Of a stretch of 64,000 nucleotides of DNA, positions 39,505 to 50,796 are shown piece by piece (positions within the stretch are counted from its first letter, which is position 1; the number at the start of each line of letters is the position of its first letter). The notes under the pieces were generated by a model. That model searched no databases. It had not been told where the DNA came from and saw only the letters and a list, made by a program, of their open reading frames with translations. The stretch lies in NCBI RefSeq assembly GCF_037038585.1, contig NW_027288732.1, positions 2,666,001-2,730,000 on the forward strand. The letters run 5' to 3'. Origin of the DNA: Patagioenas fasciata. Its lineage: Eukaryota; Chordata; Aves; Columbiformes; Columbidae. Position numbers and translations under genes: made by a program.

Positions 39505-41269
39505 CAGACTTGGCTGAGCTGACACCAAGTCCTGCTGTGTCCCTGTCACCCGCAGAGTGCCCGCATCCTCACCACGGTAGCGGGCATTGTGAGAAAGGTT
39601 CTATGTCAGCTGGGTGTGGCAGCCGAGCGCCCCCTAGGGGAGGGGGAGCCTGTCAGCCCCGGGCCTGTCACTGCCTGCTGTCCCCCCTGTCAGCAGTGAG
39701 GCCTCTGAAAAGTTTCCAAAACATCCCCAGACTTGGGTCCAGCGTGGCCAAAAGTCTCCAAGAGACAAGTCGGAAAGAAGGATATGGAACAAAGGGAGAA
39801 AGCGAAGGGAGCAAGCCAAAGGGAGGGAAGAGGAAAATCTAGTGCCGGGCTGCAGGACTGAAATGGAGGAATGGAAAGACAAAAGCCAGGAAGCAGGAGA
39901 GTTTGAGAAAAGGAGAGAGGAAAGAAGAGACATGCAGCCAGATGAGGGCTTAGTGAGAGAGGCTGGCACAGAGAACAGGATGAGAAGGAAATAAGGCAAG
40001 GCAAGGCTAGGCCAAAGGACGTTTCCTTGCTTTATATTTTCTACCACATTCATCTGGAGACGAACAGGAAAGCCATTAGACGTTATGGATTAGGCCCAAA
40101 CAAAAACCCCGGCTACTTGAGACACTAAGACTAAGCCTAAAATGCAAAGATCTCTCCATAAGGATGGTTTTTATACTCTACTTCCAAAATCTGCTGGCAG
40201 TACAAAAGAATAAGCGGCAGATCTCCTTAGGCTGAGTCACGGTGGTTTGCTCCTAAGACCTTGCATACCACGGGAATATTTCAGCATTTCTGCTCTGGTT
40301 TTCAGTGTATTACACCAAAACACCCACCTGATGACATCATTTCAAGAGCAACAGCAGCAATTTGCAGAATTCAGCTTCTTTGGGGAACTGAGAACTTGCT
40401 GAGCTGACACCAAGTCCTGTTGTGTCTCTGTCACCCGCAGAGTGCCCGCATCCTCACCACGCTAGCGGGCATTGTGACAAAGGTTCTATGTCAGCTGGGT
40501 GTGGCAGCCGAGCGCCCCCTAGAGGAGGGGGAGCCTGTCAGCCCCGGGCCTGTCACTGCCTGCTGTCCCCCCTGTCAGCAGCGAGGCCTCTGAAAAGTTT
40601 CCAAAACTTCCCCAGACTTGGGTCCAGCGTGGCCAAAAGTCTCCAAGAGACAAGTCGGAAAGAAGGATATGGAACAGAGGGAGAAAGCGAAGGGAGCAAG
40701 CCAAAGGGAGGGAAGAGGAAAATCTAGTGCTGGGCTGCAGGACTGAAATGGAGGAATGGAAAGACAAAAGCCAGGAAGCAGGAGAGTTTGAGAAAAGGAG
40801 AGAGGAAAGAAGAGACATGCAGCCAGATGAGGGCTTAGTGCGAGAGGCTGGGACAGAGAACAGGATGAGAAGGAAATAAGGCAAGGCAAGGCTAGGCCAA
40901 AGGACGTTTCCTTGCTTTATATTTTCTACCACATTCATCTGGAGACGAGGAGGAAAGCCATCAGACCTGATGGATTAGGCCCAAGCAAAAACCCCGGCTA
41001 CTTGAGACACTTAGACTAAGCCTAAAATGCAAAGATCTCTCCATAAGGATGGTTTTTATACTCTACTTCCAAAATCTGCTGGCAGTACAAAAGAATAAGT
41101 GGCAGATCTCCTTAGGCTGAGTCATGGTGCTTTGCTCCTAAGACCATGCATACCATGGGAACATTTCAGCATTTCTGCTCTGGTTTTCAGTGTATTACAC
41201 CAAAACACCCACCTGATGACATCATTTCAAGAGCAACAGCAGCAATTTGCAGAATTCAGCTTCTTTGGG

Positions 41270-41600
41270 TGTAGTGGCAGAGCCCCCCCCCCGCCCCAGG
41301 GGGATGGGGTTGTCACCAGCCTGGCTGAGAGGTGAAGCCAGAGGCAAAAGAAACTAAAGGAGCACCATTAGAAGGTTATAACGAGTGAGCAATCGCCGGA
41401 CACATGCGTGCAGAGCGCGTGGACAGCACATGCAGCCTATCATGTTATTGTACAGCACGAGTTACAACCAATCACGTTGTTGTAAGGCGCGTGGACAGGG
41501 CAGCTTTGCTATAAAGCTAGCCCGGACCGACAATAAAGCGAACTCTGTGAACATCATATTGGTGTGTCAGGTTCCGTGGCTCGCATGGATAAAGCAACAC
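41270..41600 (+). mobile_element. 5' LTR of the tRNA-Trp-primed provirus
   Basis: Starts TGTAGTGGCAGAG after satellite sequence. It has TATAAA at 41510 and AATAAA at 41532, then a short U5 ending in AACA. The inner boundary is accurate to 1-3 nt. The two LTRs are ~331-332 bp and differ at roughly a dozen positions by eye, so the insertion is not recent. Confidence 0.9.
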
Positions 41601-41602
41601 TT

Positions 41603-41620
41603 TGGTGACCCCGACGTGAT
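41603..41620 (+). other. Primer-binding site, tRNA-Trp
   Basis: TGGTGACCCCGACGTGAT is an exact match to the avian alpharetrovirus tRNA-Trp primer site and lies 2-3 nt after the LTR. Confidence 0.9.
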
Positions 41621-41734
41621 ACTTCGTATCGAAGCAAGATCGCCGGAAGTGAAGACGCGAGGACGCCACCTGGGGGCGACACCAGCCCGGCGCTCAATCA
41701 TAGCGGAAAGTAGGCCTACGAAGAAGCAGGTGGC

Positions 41735-43720
41735 ATGGGAAACACGGCATCCGTGGAAGAAAAAATAATAGTGAGAAGTATTCTGCAGCTGGCTGCAAGA
41801 ACAGGAAGAATTTTGGAAAAAGACGCGGTGGAGCGCGTTTTACTATTCGCCCAGCGTAAGGGCTGTGTTCGTTCAACGGACGAATTTTTTTCTCCCGGTA
41901 CATGGGAGGACATAGGGACCGAACTATGGGAAGCGGCTACAAGGGGGAACCGCGAGGCTTGCGATCTCGCCGGACCCTGGCGGGAGGTCAGGCAGCTAAT
42001 GCAGGAAGTCTCAGAGGAGCCGGAGCTGTGTGCCGTCCCCTCGGAGCCGCCCGCTGCGAGCTGCCCACCCTCCGAGAACTCCGAGGAATCAACACCACTG
42101 GTATGTCCCGTATCAGATCTGGAGTTCTGGGGCGGAGAGCAAATTATACCCTCTGCGCCCGTTGAGCCATTGCCTGGCTCCGACGACGAATGGCAGCAAC
42201 CAGCAAGTTTCAACAAGCCAGGACAGGTTAATCCAGCCGACATGCCTTTGCCGGAGGACCCGATGGAACACCAGGACGGAGCATCGCAGAATCGCCCTGA
42301 CTTCCAGGAGGAGAGCCACGTGCAGAGCCTGAAGGACTTACTGAGACGGCAGGAGAGCCAGATGCAAGAAGTTCTAGAAGCTATGAAACGACTAGATGGC
42401 GGTAACAGTAAAACTTCGCGGTTAATAGCATATAAAAAGGCGTCAGATGCAATTAAGGACGGGCTGGAGGCAATTGGCAGGGAATGTGAAAAACGGGGAA
42501 AACAGGAAAGGGAGGGGGCGAAATTAGACCTCACTCCGGAGGAGCTCCGTATCAAAAGGGAGCGAATACAAAAATGGGCTAGACAATGTGTTGAAGATGG
42601 GATGTGGTCTGTAAGAGAAGCAGATGAATATTTGAGAGCACGATATGGAAAAGGGCTGGAGACTGGGTTAGCAGATCAGTTTGCAAATATGCGTCGACTT
42701 ACTGATCCACAGGGAAACACAAGGGAATTGTATAGCAGTGATAATAATGATAATTTGGGTGCTGCCCCTGTGCATCAGGGTAGAGATATTCCTCGAGATC
42801 ATTCTTATAATGCAGGGCAACGTTGGCAAGGGGTAATCAGAGATGCAACTATTGAAGGGATCATGTCACCTGGTAGTATTACAGCAATGCCAGTGCACAT
42901 AGATAATAGAGGACAAAGGCAGTGGTCACCTTTTGATTGGAAAACGGTTAAGCAATTGCAAAGTGCAGTTATGCAATATGGTATGGATAATAAGCATGTG
43001 ATGCAGCTAATCAATTCATTTTTCAAGGGGCAAGTACTAACTTAAAGAGATATTAGGGCATTGATGGAGTTATTGCTTCCTCCAACCGGGTATTTGCTGT
43101 TCTTGGACAAGTGGCAGGGGAAAGTGGAATTGGCAGTATTAGAAAATGTTCGTTTACCAGCTGATGATCCGTTGCGGTTAGCGAGCATGGACCAGTTACT
43201 GGGTCGTGGGCAATATGCGGATGGTGCTACGCAGGCAGCACTCCATCCAAGGATTTTGCAGCAAACGCAAGGGCTTGCCTTGGCGGCAGTGAAAGAATTG
43301 CCAAATAGAGGTAACCCTGTGCCACCCTATTCTACAATAGAGTGGGATCCTGGGGAACCATATATGACATTTGTGGATCATTTAAAAGAAGTGATAGATG
43401 CCTCTCCTAACGTGACTCCAGAGGCAAAAGCTGCTGTGGGGAAAGATTTGGCTATGATGAATGCAAACACCCAATGCCAACAGATATTAGCCGGTTTGGG
43501 AAAAACTGCTTCTTTAGCAGAGATGGTGGAAGCTTGCACACAGGTACCAATTATGCGGCAGGAGGTAGAAAAAGCAAAAATACATGGTCAAGCCCACGCT
43601 GCGGCCTTGGCTGCAGCACGTAAGCCTGCAATGAAAGGTGGAAGCCCTTCTTGTGGCCTAGCATGTTTTACTTGCAAACAGACAGGACACATTAAAAGAA
43701 ACTGCCCTCAATATGCTTAG
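41735..43720 (+). pseudogene. gag: gag with one internal stop (tRNA-Trp provirus)
   Basis: A single frame of ~660 codons starts at ATG 41735 with Met-Gly (myristoylation context). The order is matrix (about residues 1-95), an acidic Pro-rich region with a PSAP late-domain motif near residue 140, a coiled-coil/charged segment, capsid (from about residue 345, continuing past the stop, with a major-homology-like block GEPYMTFVDHLKE), and nucleocapsid with one CCHC knuckle (CFTCKQTGHIKRNC). A TAA at 43043 interrupts it in frame within capsid. The frame closes with tandem TAGs at 43718 and 43721, just after the single knuckle. Alpha- and betaretroviral nucleocapsids usually have two knuckles, so the end is probably a deletion junction. 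Confidence 0.85.
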
Positions 43721-43725
43721 TAGCA

Positions 43726-44838
43726 TTGCAAAAATGGCATAACTCTCCAGTTAATCTGGTAACAGATTCTATTTATGTTGTGGGAATTGTACAAAGAATA
43801 CATAGAGCGCTTTTGCAGCGAGTTTCCAATTCCTTGTTGTTTGAAGCATTGTTAGATTTGTGGAACGTATTAGATTATAGGACAGCACCAGTATTTATCA
43901 TGCATATAAAAAGCCATACTAACGTACCAGGTGGTCTAGTAGAGGGAAACAGCATCATAGACAAACTTGTGGCAGTAGCAGATATATCCCCTTTTGAACA
44001 AGTCAGACAAGCTCACGAATTCTTTCATCAATCCTCAGCAGCACTCCGAAAGCAGTTTACAATTACAAAGGAACAAGCTCGAGCCATTATTGCAGCTTGT
44101 CCTGATTGTGTCCGCATAGTACCTCTCCAACAAAAGGGAGTAAATCCTCGGGGCTTGCAGCCAGGTCAGTTATGGCAAACTGATATTATTGAATTTGCAC
44201 CATTTGGCAGACAAAAGTACATTCATGTCTCCATAGATACCTGTTCAGGACTGCTGTGGGCTACAGCCTTGACCTCAGCAAATACAAAGGCAGTAAAACA
44301 TCATTTACTACAAGCTTTTGCTGTCATGGGTGTCCCTACACAAATCAAAACAGATAATGGTCCTGCATACCACTCTGACAGACTTGCAGCCTTCCTCACC
44401 CAGTGGAAGGTACAACACCTGTTTGGAATCCCTTATAATTCTACTGGCCAAGCAATTATTGAGCGTGCACACCGTGCATTAAAAAATATTTTGTCTGTTT
44501 TGAAAAAACAAGGGGGAATTGGTGTGAGCCCAGAAGAGGTATTGATGAAGGCATTGTATGTGCTGAACTGGCTTAATCCTAAAAGTGAAACTGAAATGGA
44601 ACCGGTTGTTATGCACCATATCAAAAATGTCAAAGATTTTCCCGAAAATGTGCCTAAGGTTAGTGTGTTTAATCCGACAACACAACAATGGGAAGGTCCT
44701 ATGTCACTAATAACCTGGGGAAGGGGATATGCTTGTGTTTCTACAGGTAACCACAAAAATTCATGGATCCCAGCAAAGTGGGTGAGACCTTGGCTAGCTA
44801 ACAGAGAAGAAACCGATTGCAGTGATGACAACCCTTAA
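43726..44838 (+). pseudogene. pol: pol remnant: RNase H tail and integrase
   Basis: This is an open frame of 370 codons in a different frame from gag. Residues ~1-85 are the C-terminal part of RNase H (LVTDS with the active-site Asp, then HIKSHT). The integrase zinc domain has H97, H101, C125 and C128. The catalytic core shows D153 (QTDIIEF), D210 (KTDNG) and E246 (AIIERAH). A C-terminal DNA-binding domain with a WIPAKWVRPW string follows. All catalytic residues are present. Protease and reverse transcriptase are missing between gag and this frame, so the element is a deletion derivative that could not move on its own. Confidence 0.88.
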
Positions 44839-45188
44839 CCTCAGACATGTTATCGCTTTAAGCAACGAATGTAGCCAATGTTGAGAATACCACTTTGTAA
44901 AACAGAGCAGCAATTAATTTTTTCTTATTGGACATGTTCACAGTTATGAAGAATTCGATTGCATGTGTTGTTTGAACTTAAAAAGATAGAAGATTTGCAG
45001 AACAAGAAAATAACAGAAGATATTGGGTTTTTTGGGGTGAATGCCTTGTTTGGTTAAAAGGAATATTGAAAAGAGGTTTGTTCTTGTTAATTGTAATTGT
45101 ATTAGCCTTAATGTTCTTACCCTGTATTTCACACTGTATTTAAAGCAAGATATGGTGTATTGATAATATTAAATAAAAGAGGGGGAGA
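44839..45188 (+). other. Non-coding tail and polypurine tract, no env
   Basis: The 350 bp after pol are AT-rich and without a long frame, so no envelope gene is present. A purine run (AAAAGAGGGGGAGA, ending 45188) directly precedes the 3' LTR and is the plus-strand primer tract. Confidence 0.75.
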
Positions 45189-45520
45189 TGTAGTGGCAGA
45201 GCCCACCCCCGCGCCCCAGGGGGATGGGGTTGTCGCCAGCCTGGCTGAGAGGTGAAGCCAGAGGCAAAAGAAACTAAAGGAGCACCATTAGAAGGTAATA
45301 ATGAGTGAGCAATCGCCAGACACATGCGTGCAGAGCGCGTGGACAGCACATGCAGCCTATCGTGTTATTGTATAACACGAGTTACAACCAATCACGTTGT
45401 TGTAAGGCGCGTGGACAGGGCAGTTTTGCTATAAAGCTAGCCCGGTCCGACAATAAAGCGAACTCTGTGAACATCATATTGGTGTGTCAAGTTCCGTGGC
45501 TCGCATGGATAAAGCAACAC
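45189..45520 (+). mobile_element. 3' LTR of the tRNA-Trp-primed provirus
   Basis: Matches 41270-41600 throughout, with TATAAA at 45430 and AATAAA at 45452. The right flank (TGGAACAAAGG) belongs to the 885-bp satellite but to a different part of the monomer than the left flank, and no target duplication is present. Confidence 0.9.
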
Positions 45521-48007
45521 TGGAACAAAGGAAGAAAGCAAAGGGAGCAAGCCAAAGGGAGGGAAGAGGAAAATCTAGTGCCGGGCTGCAGGACTGAAAT
45601 GGAGGAATGGAAAGACAAAAGCCAGAAAGCAGGAGAGTTTGAGAAAAGGAGAGAGGAAAGAAGAGACATGCAGCCAGACGAGGGCTTAGTGAGAGAGGCT
45701 GGGACAGAGAACAGGATGAGAAGGAAATAAGGCAAGGCAAGGCTAGGCCAAAGGACGTTTCCTTGCTTTACATTATCTACCACATTCATCTGGAGACGAG
45801 CAGGAAAGCCATCAGACCTGATGGATTAGGCCCAAGCAAACACCCTGGCTACCTAAGACACTTAGACTAAGCCTAAAATGCAAAGATCTCTCCATAAGGA
45901 TGGTTTTTATACTCTACTTCCACAATCTGCTGGCAGTACAAAAGAATAAGCGGCAGATCTACTCAGGCTGAGTCACGGTGCTTTGCTCCTAAGACCATGC
46001 ATACCATGGGAATATTTCAGCATTTCTGCTCTGGTTTTCAGTGTATTACACCAAAACACCCACCTGATGACATCATTTCAAGAGCAAAAGCAGCAATTTG
46101 CAGAATTCAGCTTCTTTGGGGAACTGAGAACTTGCTGAGCTAACACCAAGTCCTGCTGTGTCCCTGTCACCCGCAGAGTGCCCGCATCCTCACCATGGTA
46201 GCGGGCATTGTGACAAAGGTTCTATGTCAGCTGGGTGTGGCAGCCGAGCGCCCCCTAGGCGAGGGGGAGCCTGTCAGCCCCGGGCCTGTCACTGCCTGCT
46301 GTCCCCCCTGTCACCAGCGAGGCCTCTGAAAAGTTTCCAAAACATCCCCGGACTTGGGTCCAGCGTGGCCAAAAGTCTCCAAGAGACAAGTCGGAAAGAA
46401 GGATATGGAAGAGAGGGAGAAAGCGAAGGGAGCAAGCCAAAGGGAGGGAAGAGGAAAATCTAGTGCCGAGCTGCAGGACTGAAATAGAGGAATTGAAAGA
46501 GGAAAGCCAGGAAGCAGGAGAGTTTGAGAAAAGGAGAGAGGAAAGAAGAGACATGCAGCCAGACGAGGGCTTAGTGCGAGAGGCTGGCACAGAGAACAGG
46601 ATGAGAAGGAAATAAGGCAAGGCAAGGCTAGGCCAAAGGACGTTTCCTTGCTTTATATTTTCTACCACATTCATCTGGAGACGAGCAGGAAAGCCATCAG
46701 ACCTGATGGATTAGGCCCAAGCAAAAACCCCGGCTACTTGAGACACTTAGACTAAGCCTAAAATGCAAAGATCTCTCCATAAGGATGGTTTTTATACTCT
46801 ACTTCCACAATCTGCTGGCAGTACAAAAGAATAAGCGGCAGATGTCCTTAGGCTGAGTCACGATGCTTTGCTCCTAAGACCATGCATACCATGGCAATAT
46901 TTCTGCATTTCTGCTCTGGTTTTCAGTGTATTACACCAAAACACCCACCTGATGACATCATTTCAAGAGCAAAAACATCAATTTGCAGAATTCAGCTTCT
47001 TTGGGGAACTGAGAACTTGCTGAGCTGACACCAAGTCCTGCTGTGTCCCTGTCACGCACACAGAGTACCCGCATCCTCACCCCGGTAGCGGGCATTGTGA
47101 CAAAGGTTCTATGTCAGCTGGGTGTGGCAGCCGAGCGCCCCCGAGGCGAGGTGGAGCCTCTCAGCCCCGGGCCTGTCACTGCCTGCTGTCCCCCCTGTCA
47201 CCAGCGAGGCCTCCGAAAAGTTTCCAAAACATCCCCAGACTTGGGTCCAGCGTGGCCAAAAGTCTCCAAGAGACAAGTCGGAAAGAAGGATATGGAACAA
47301 ACGGAGAAAGCGAAGGGAGCAAGCCAAAGGGAGGGAAGAGGAAAATCTAGTGCCGGGCTGCAGGACTGAAATGGTGGAATGGAAAGACAAAAGCCAGGAA
47401 GCAGGAGAGTTTGAGAAAAGGAGAGAGGAAAGAAGAGACATGCAGCCAGACGAGGGCTTAGTGCGAGAGGCTGGGACAGAGAACAGGATGAGAAGGAAAT
47501 AAGGCAAGGCAAGGCTGGGCCAAAGGACGTTTCCTTGCTTTATATTTTCTAACACATTCATCTGGAGACGAGGAGGAAAGCCATCAGACCTGATGGATTA
47601 GGCCCAAGCAAAAACCCCGGCTACTTGAGACACCTAGACTAAGCCTAAAATGCAAAGATCTCTCCATCAGGATGGTTTTTATACTCTACTTCCACAATCT
47701 GTTGGCAGGACAAAAGAATAAGCGGCAGATCTACTTAGGCTGAGTCACGGTGCTTTGCTCCTGAGACCATGCATAGCATGGGAATATTTCAGCATTTCTG
47801 CTCTGGTTTTCAGTGTATTACACCAAAACACCCACCTGATGACATCATTTCAAGAGCAAAAGCAGCAATTTGCAGAATTCAGCTTCTTTGGGGAACTGAG
47901 TAATTGCTGAGCTGACACCAAGTCCTGCTGGGTCCCTGTCACGCACACAGAGTGCCCACATCGTCACCACGGTAGCGGGCATTGTGACAAAGGTTCTATG
48001 TCAGCTG

Positions 48008-49239
48008 TTGCTCTTCCGACCGGCAAGAGAGCTACAACGAAGCATGCCGAACGGAGAATATAGCAGCAGCTCATCTGTTCACACCTTGTTTCTGACTTGT
48101 GCTTGAACTCCAATACGTTTGTGCTTCTGTGAGATGAAAGACGTCCTTCTTCATATGTGGTTGCTCACACCGGTCTACTTGTTTGTGTATCCATTCAGTG
48201 CTGGGCTGCGGGGCATTCAGAAGTGTCTCTGTGGAGACGTCTGCATAGAGGCAGCTGTCAGAACACGCACACTCGATTTTTCACCAAAACATATGCAGAC
48301 GCGTCCTTACCCTGTAGATTTGGATGGACCTAGTTCCCTGTGTTCTCAAGAGACAAGGGAATCGCATCTGTACGCACAGAAGCAATAGCGGACCGTTTGC
48401 CTTGGAGTGAACATGAAAGACCCGTCTATACACTCGCAGACACGCGAACGTGCCTCAATGCGGTCACAGAGGCAGCAGCTTTTGAACAGAGGCTCTGGTG
48501 ATTCTGGCACACTCCTGAAAGTCGCGCACACTGCTGTTCACTCGCTAAACTACCTCTTCGGAAACACGTCTCCGGTCCATGTACCGCTCAGATTTCTTCT
48601 CGTGTAACTGTGAACTGTGTCAGTGCGGGGAATCCGTCTCTGTTGAGCAGATGTCAATCCTGCCTCGCTTTTGCTTTGTTGCCTCTACCAAGATGATTTC
48701 CCGTTTCTCTCTTCACTGGAGCAGGCAGACACAGCCAACGCACAGCAAGTGTCAAGAGACACACTCCATCCGCTGAGCTCAACGCTTGTGCAGATGCACG
48801 TGTGCGACGAAGTCAACACACGTGCTTGTGGAGAGAAAGAAAGGGACTCCCAGGCGTGTGGAGCGACGGGGAGAAAGAGCGGGCGCTAAGGAACACAGAG
48901 TTTCAGGCAGACTGTCTCCACACAAACAGGCACCTGTCTGCAGGTATCCTAGATCTTGATTCTTGAACTTGAGGAAACACGCGTCTGAGCAAAACTCCCA
49001 AACGCTTCCAGGAAAGACACAGGCTCTCCCACAAGCACACAAGTGTTTGCCCTCAGCTATAGATCAGCGACTAGCTTGTGAAGAGATGCCCTGCTATTCT
49101 TTCGCCTTATGGCATCATGTGTTTCGTTTCTCTTGGAGATCGATTGCTAAGCGTCTTTCCTCAGGCGACTGTGAAGCATTTGCCACCGGAGGAGAAGTAG
49201 CACGGAGCAGCATTCAGTACTGTCTACGTCACGGCCCCT
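48008..49239. other. Unassigned sequence after the satellite
   Basis: The satellite breaks off sharply at 48007. The next 1.2 kb has mixed composition with many CACACG/GTGTG and AGACAC strings and short open frames (up to ~93 codons). I recognise neither gene nor element. Confidence 0.45.
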
Positions 49240-49895
49240 TATAAGACGGCGGCACTGGCGCACACACACACAGAGGAGACGGCGGCACTGGCACGCACAC
49301 ACACAGAGGAGACGGCGGCACTGGCGCACACACACACAGAGGAGACGGCGGCACTACTTAAAAACTTCAAGATGCTGGGAAGAAGTGCCAGTCCCTTAGA
49401 CTGGAGGGGTACAGAGCACAGCTGCCGATGCAGCCCAGAACTACACCATAAAACACAACTGCGCAGAAACATCCAAAATGCAAAAACCATCCACGCTTTC
49501 AGCTGCTGATACAAGAAAACCAGGACCCGATTGGCGCTACGCCAACTGGCACCGGCGTTCCGGATCCCGGGATGGCGCCCGGGATGCCTGTCGGGTCCCT
49601 CAAGCGCGACGAGACCCCGGGACCGTCTGACAGGCACAATGCAAGCCTCCTGACCTGCAATACAACACTGACACTAGGCTGGAGCTGCCCTGCCCGGGAC
49701 ACGCTGGCATCGCACTGTGAAGTTCCCTGGACCCTTCGCCTGCCCAAAAGGGACTGTTCCTGGATCACCCTTGCCCCAAAGAGAACTTTACCCCCCTCCC
49801 TGCAGTTCCCAACCCCTTCCCAGCCCCCCAGCCTCCACTTATCTTTCAGAGGGCCAAGAGACTGAATCCATCTTCAACAGAGGAAAACACCACAT
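49240..49895 (-). repeat. Inverted-repeat arm 2 (partner at 23.2-23.7 kb)
   Basis: Reverse complement of arm 1, with small insertions and deletions. It ends ~40 bp before the 5' LTR of the ERVL provirus. One minus-strand frame (49637-49239) stays open and shares a PVRRSRGL string with the ORF in arm 1. Confidence 0.75.
49244..49354. repeat. ~34-bp minisatellite, three copies
   Basis: Units begin GACGGCGGCACTGGC, followed by a CACACACACA run and AGAGGA. The complementary version with fewer copies is found at ~23690-23738 in the other inverted-repeat arm. Confidence 0.85.
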
Positions 49896-49934
49896 GTGCT
49901 GATAGAGATCGTCCTGCATCACCAAGTTCCTCCT

Positions 49935-50606
49935 TGTCCTGGTTTTGTTAAAAAACAAGTTTCTCTTTTAGTGAATTTTTGCCTGTCAGCTAAAGCCTTC
50001 ATCTTAGCTGCATTTTCCTGGAGAACCCAACACATGTTTTGGTTAAACCCAGCAATGGAATGCAAACTTATTGATAAGCACAGATGGACATCTCGCGAGA
50101 GGGGCAACGAGAAACTGATGATCGAGAGACTGACCAACGGTGTATAACATTCCATTCACGTGAATACTTCATATAAAAGTGGGAGATCACGAGGATCTCG
50201 GCCCCTTTTTTCCCTTTTTACCCTTTTTCCCTTTTTCCTCATGGCTGACATTAGGAGAGGACCTTGCTGGTCGTCCCTGTGAACTGAGGCCAGTGAGAGA
50301 CTGAATCCAGCTCCGGTTGGCTACAGAGTCTAATCCAGGACTTTGGGTGCTGGCTCTGCAGTTGCTGAGACTTACAAGATTGGTTTTGTATATTTTGTAT
50401 TATTTTATCTATTCTTATCAGTAGCATTAGTAAAACATCTTTAACTTTTCCAACTCTCTTCTCTCTGTCCTTCTTTCCCTCCCAATCGCCTGTCCTGAGT
50501 GGGAAGGGGGGAGAGGGAGGGGCAAAAGGGGGAAGTGGGGGGGAGAGGAGGTTAACAATACATCTGCCAGGGTTTGATTGTCACCCCGCAATCCTAACCC
50601 TCGACA
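49935..50606 (+). mobile_element. 5' LTR of the ERVL-like provirus
   Basis: Starts TGTCCTGGTTTTGTTAAAAA and ends CCCTCGACA. TATA-type ATATAAAAG lies at 50171. It contains an expanded T/C-rich tract (~50200-50240) missing from the 3' LTR, which explains 672 versus 629 bp. The same LTR occurs as a solo copy at 24566-25230. Confidence 0.93.
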
Positions 50607-50612
50607 GATAAT

Positions 50613-50630
50613 TGGCGCCCAACGTGGGGC
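50613..50630 (+). other. Primer-binding site, Lys type
   Basis: TGGCGCCCAACGTGGGGC is the standard retroviral site complementary to tRNA-Lys(1,2). It lies 6 nt after the LTR. A Lys site combined with ERVL-like coding and a 5-bp duplication is an unusual pairing. Confidence 0.8.
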
Positions 50631-50796
50631 AAGAGAAAGGAGTAAATTTGGAGATTTTTGGCTTTTCTACTGCTCTGACGTACCTTTCAATTTTCTTGGC
50701 ACGGTGCCAACTCATAGAATTGTGATACTCGCGCGTCTGTTTGCTTTGGATATTATTTAGTGGTATTAAGGCAAAGTGAATTACATTGATTTAAAG

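Larger units (their letters stand above)
39505..48007. repeat. ~885-bp tandem satellite, six monomers or parts, ERV-interrupted
   Basis: The block GCTGAGCTGACACCAAGTCC starts monomers at about 39516, 40397, 46136, 47022 and 47909, a spacing of ~883-888 bp. A further partial monomer (45521-46135) follows the inserted provirus. The monomers look about 95% identical. The last one stops abruptly at 48007 after CTATGTCAGCTG. Each has a purine-rich stretch on the + strand. Matching open frames occur in each intact copy: ~101-127 codons on the + strand and ~139 codons on the minus strand over the same bases. No known domain is present in either. Confidence 0.85.

Noticed and set aside
39634-40053. 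139-codon minus-strand ORF per satellite monomer as a gene
   Set aside because: Conserved among copies, but the copies are nearly identical anyway. There is no domain or start context, so it is kept only as a finding.
44839-45188. Envelope gene in the tRNA-Trp provirus
   Set aside because: Only 350 AT-rich bases without an open frame lie between integrase and the 3' LTR.
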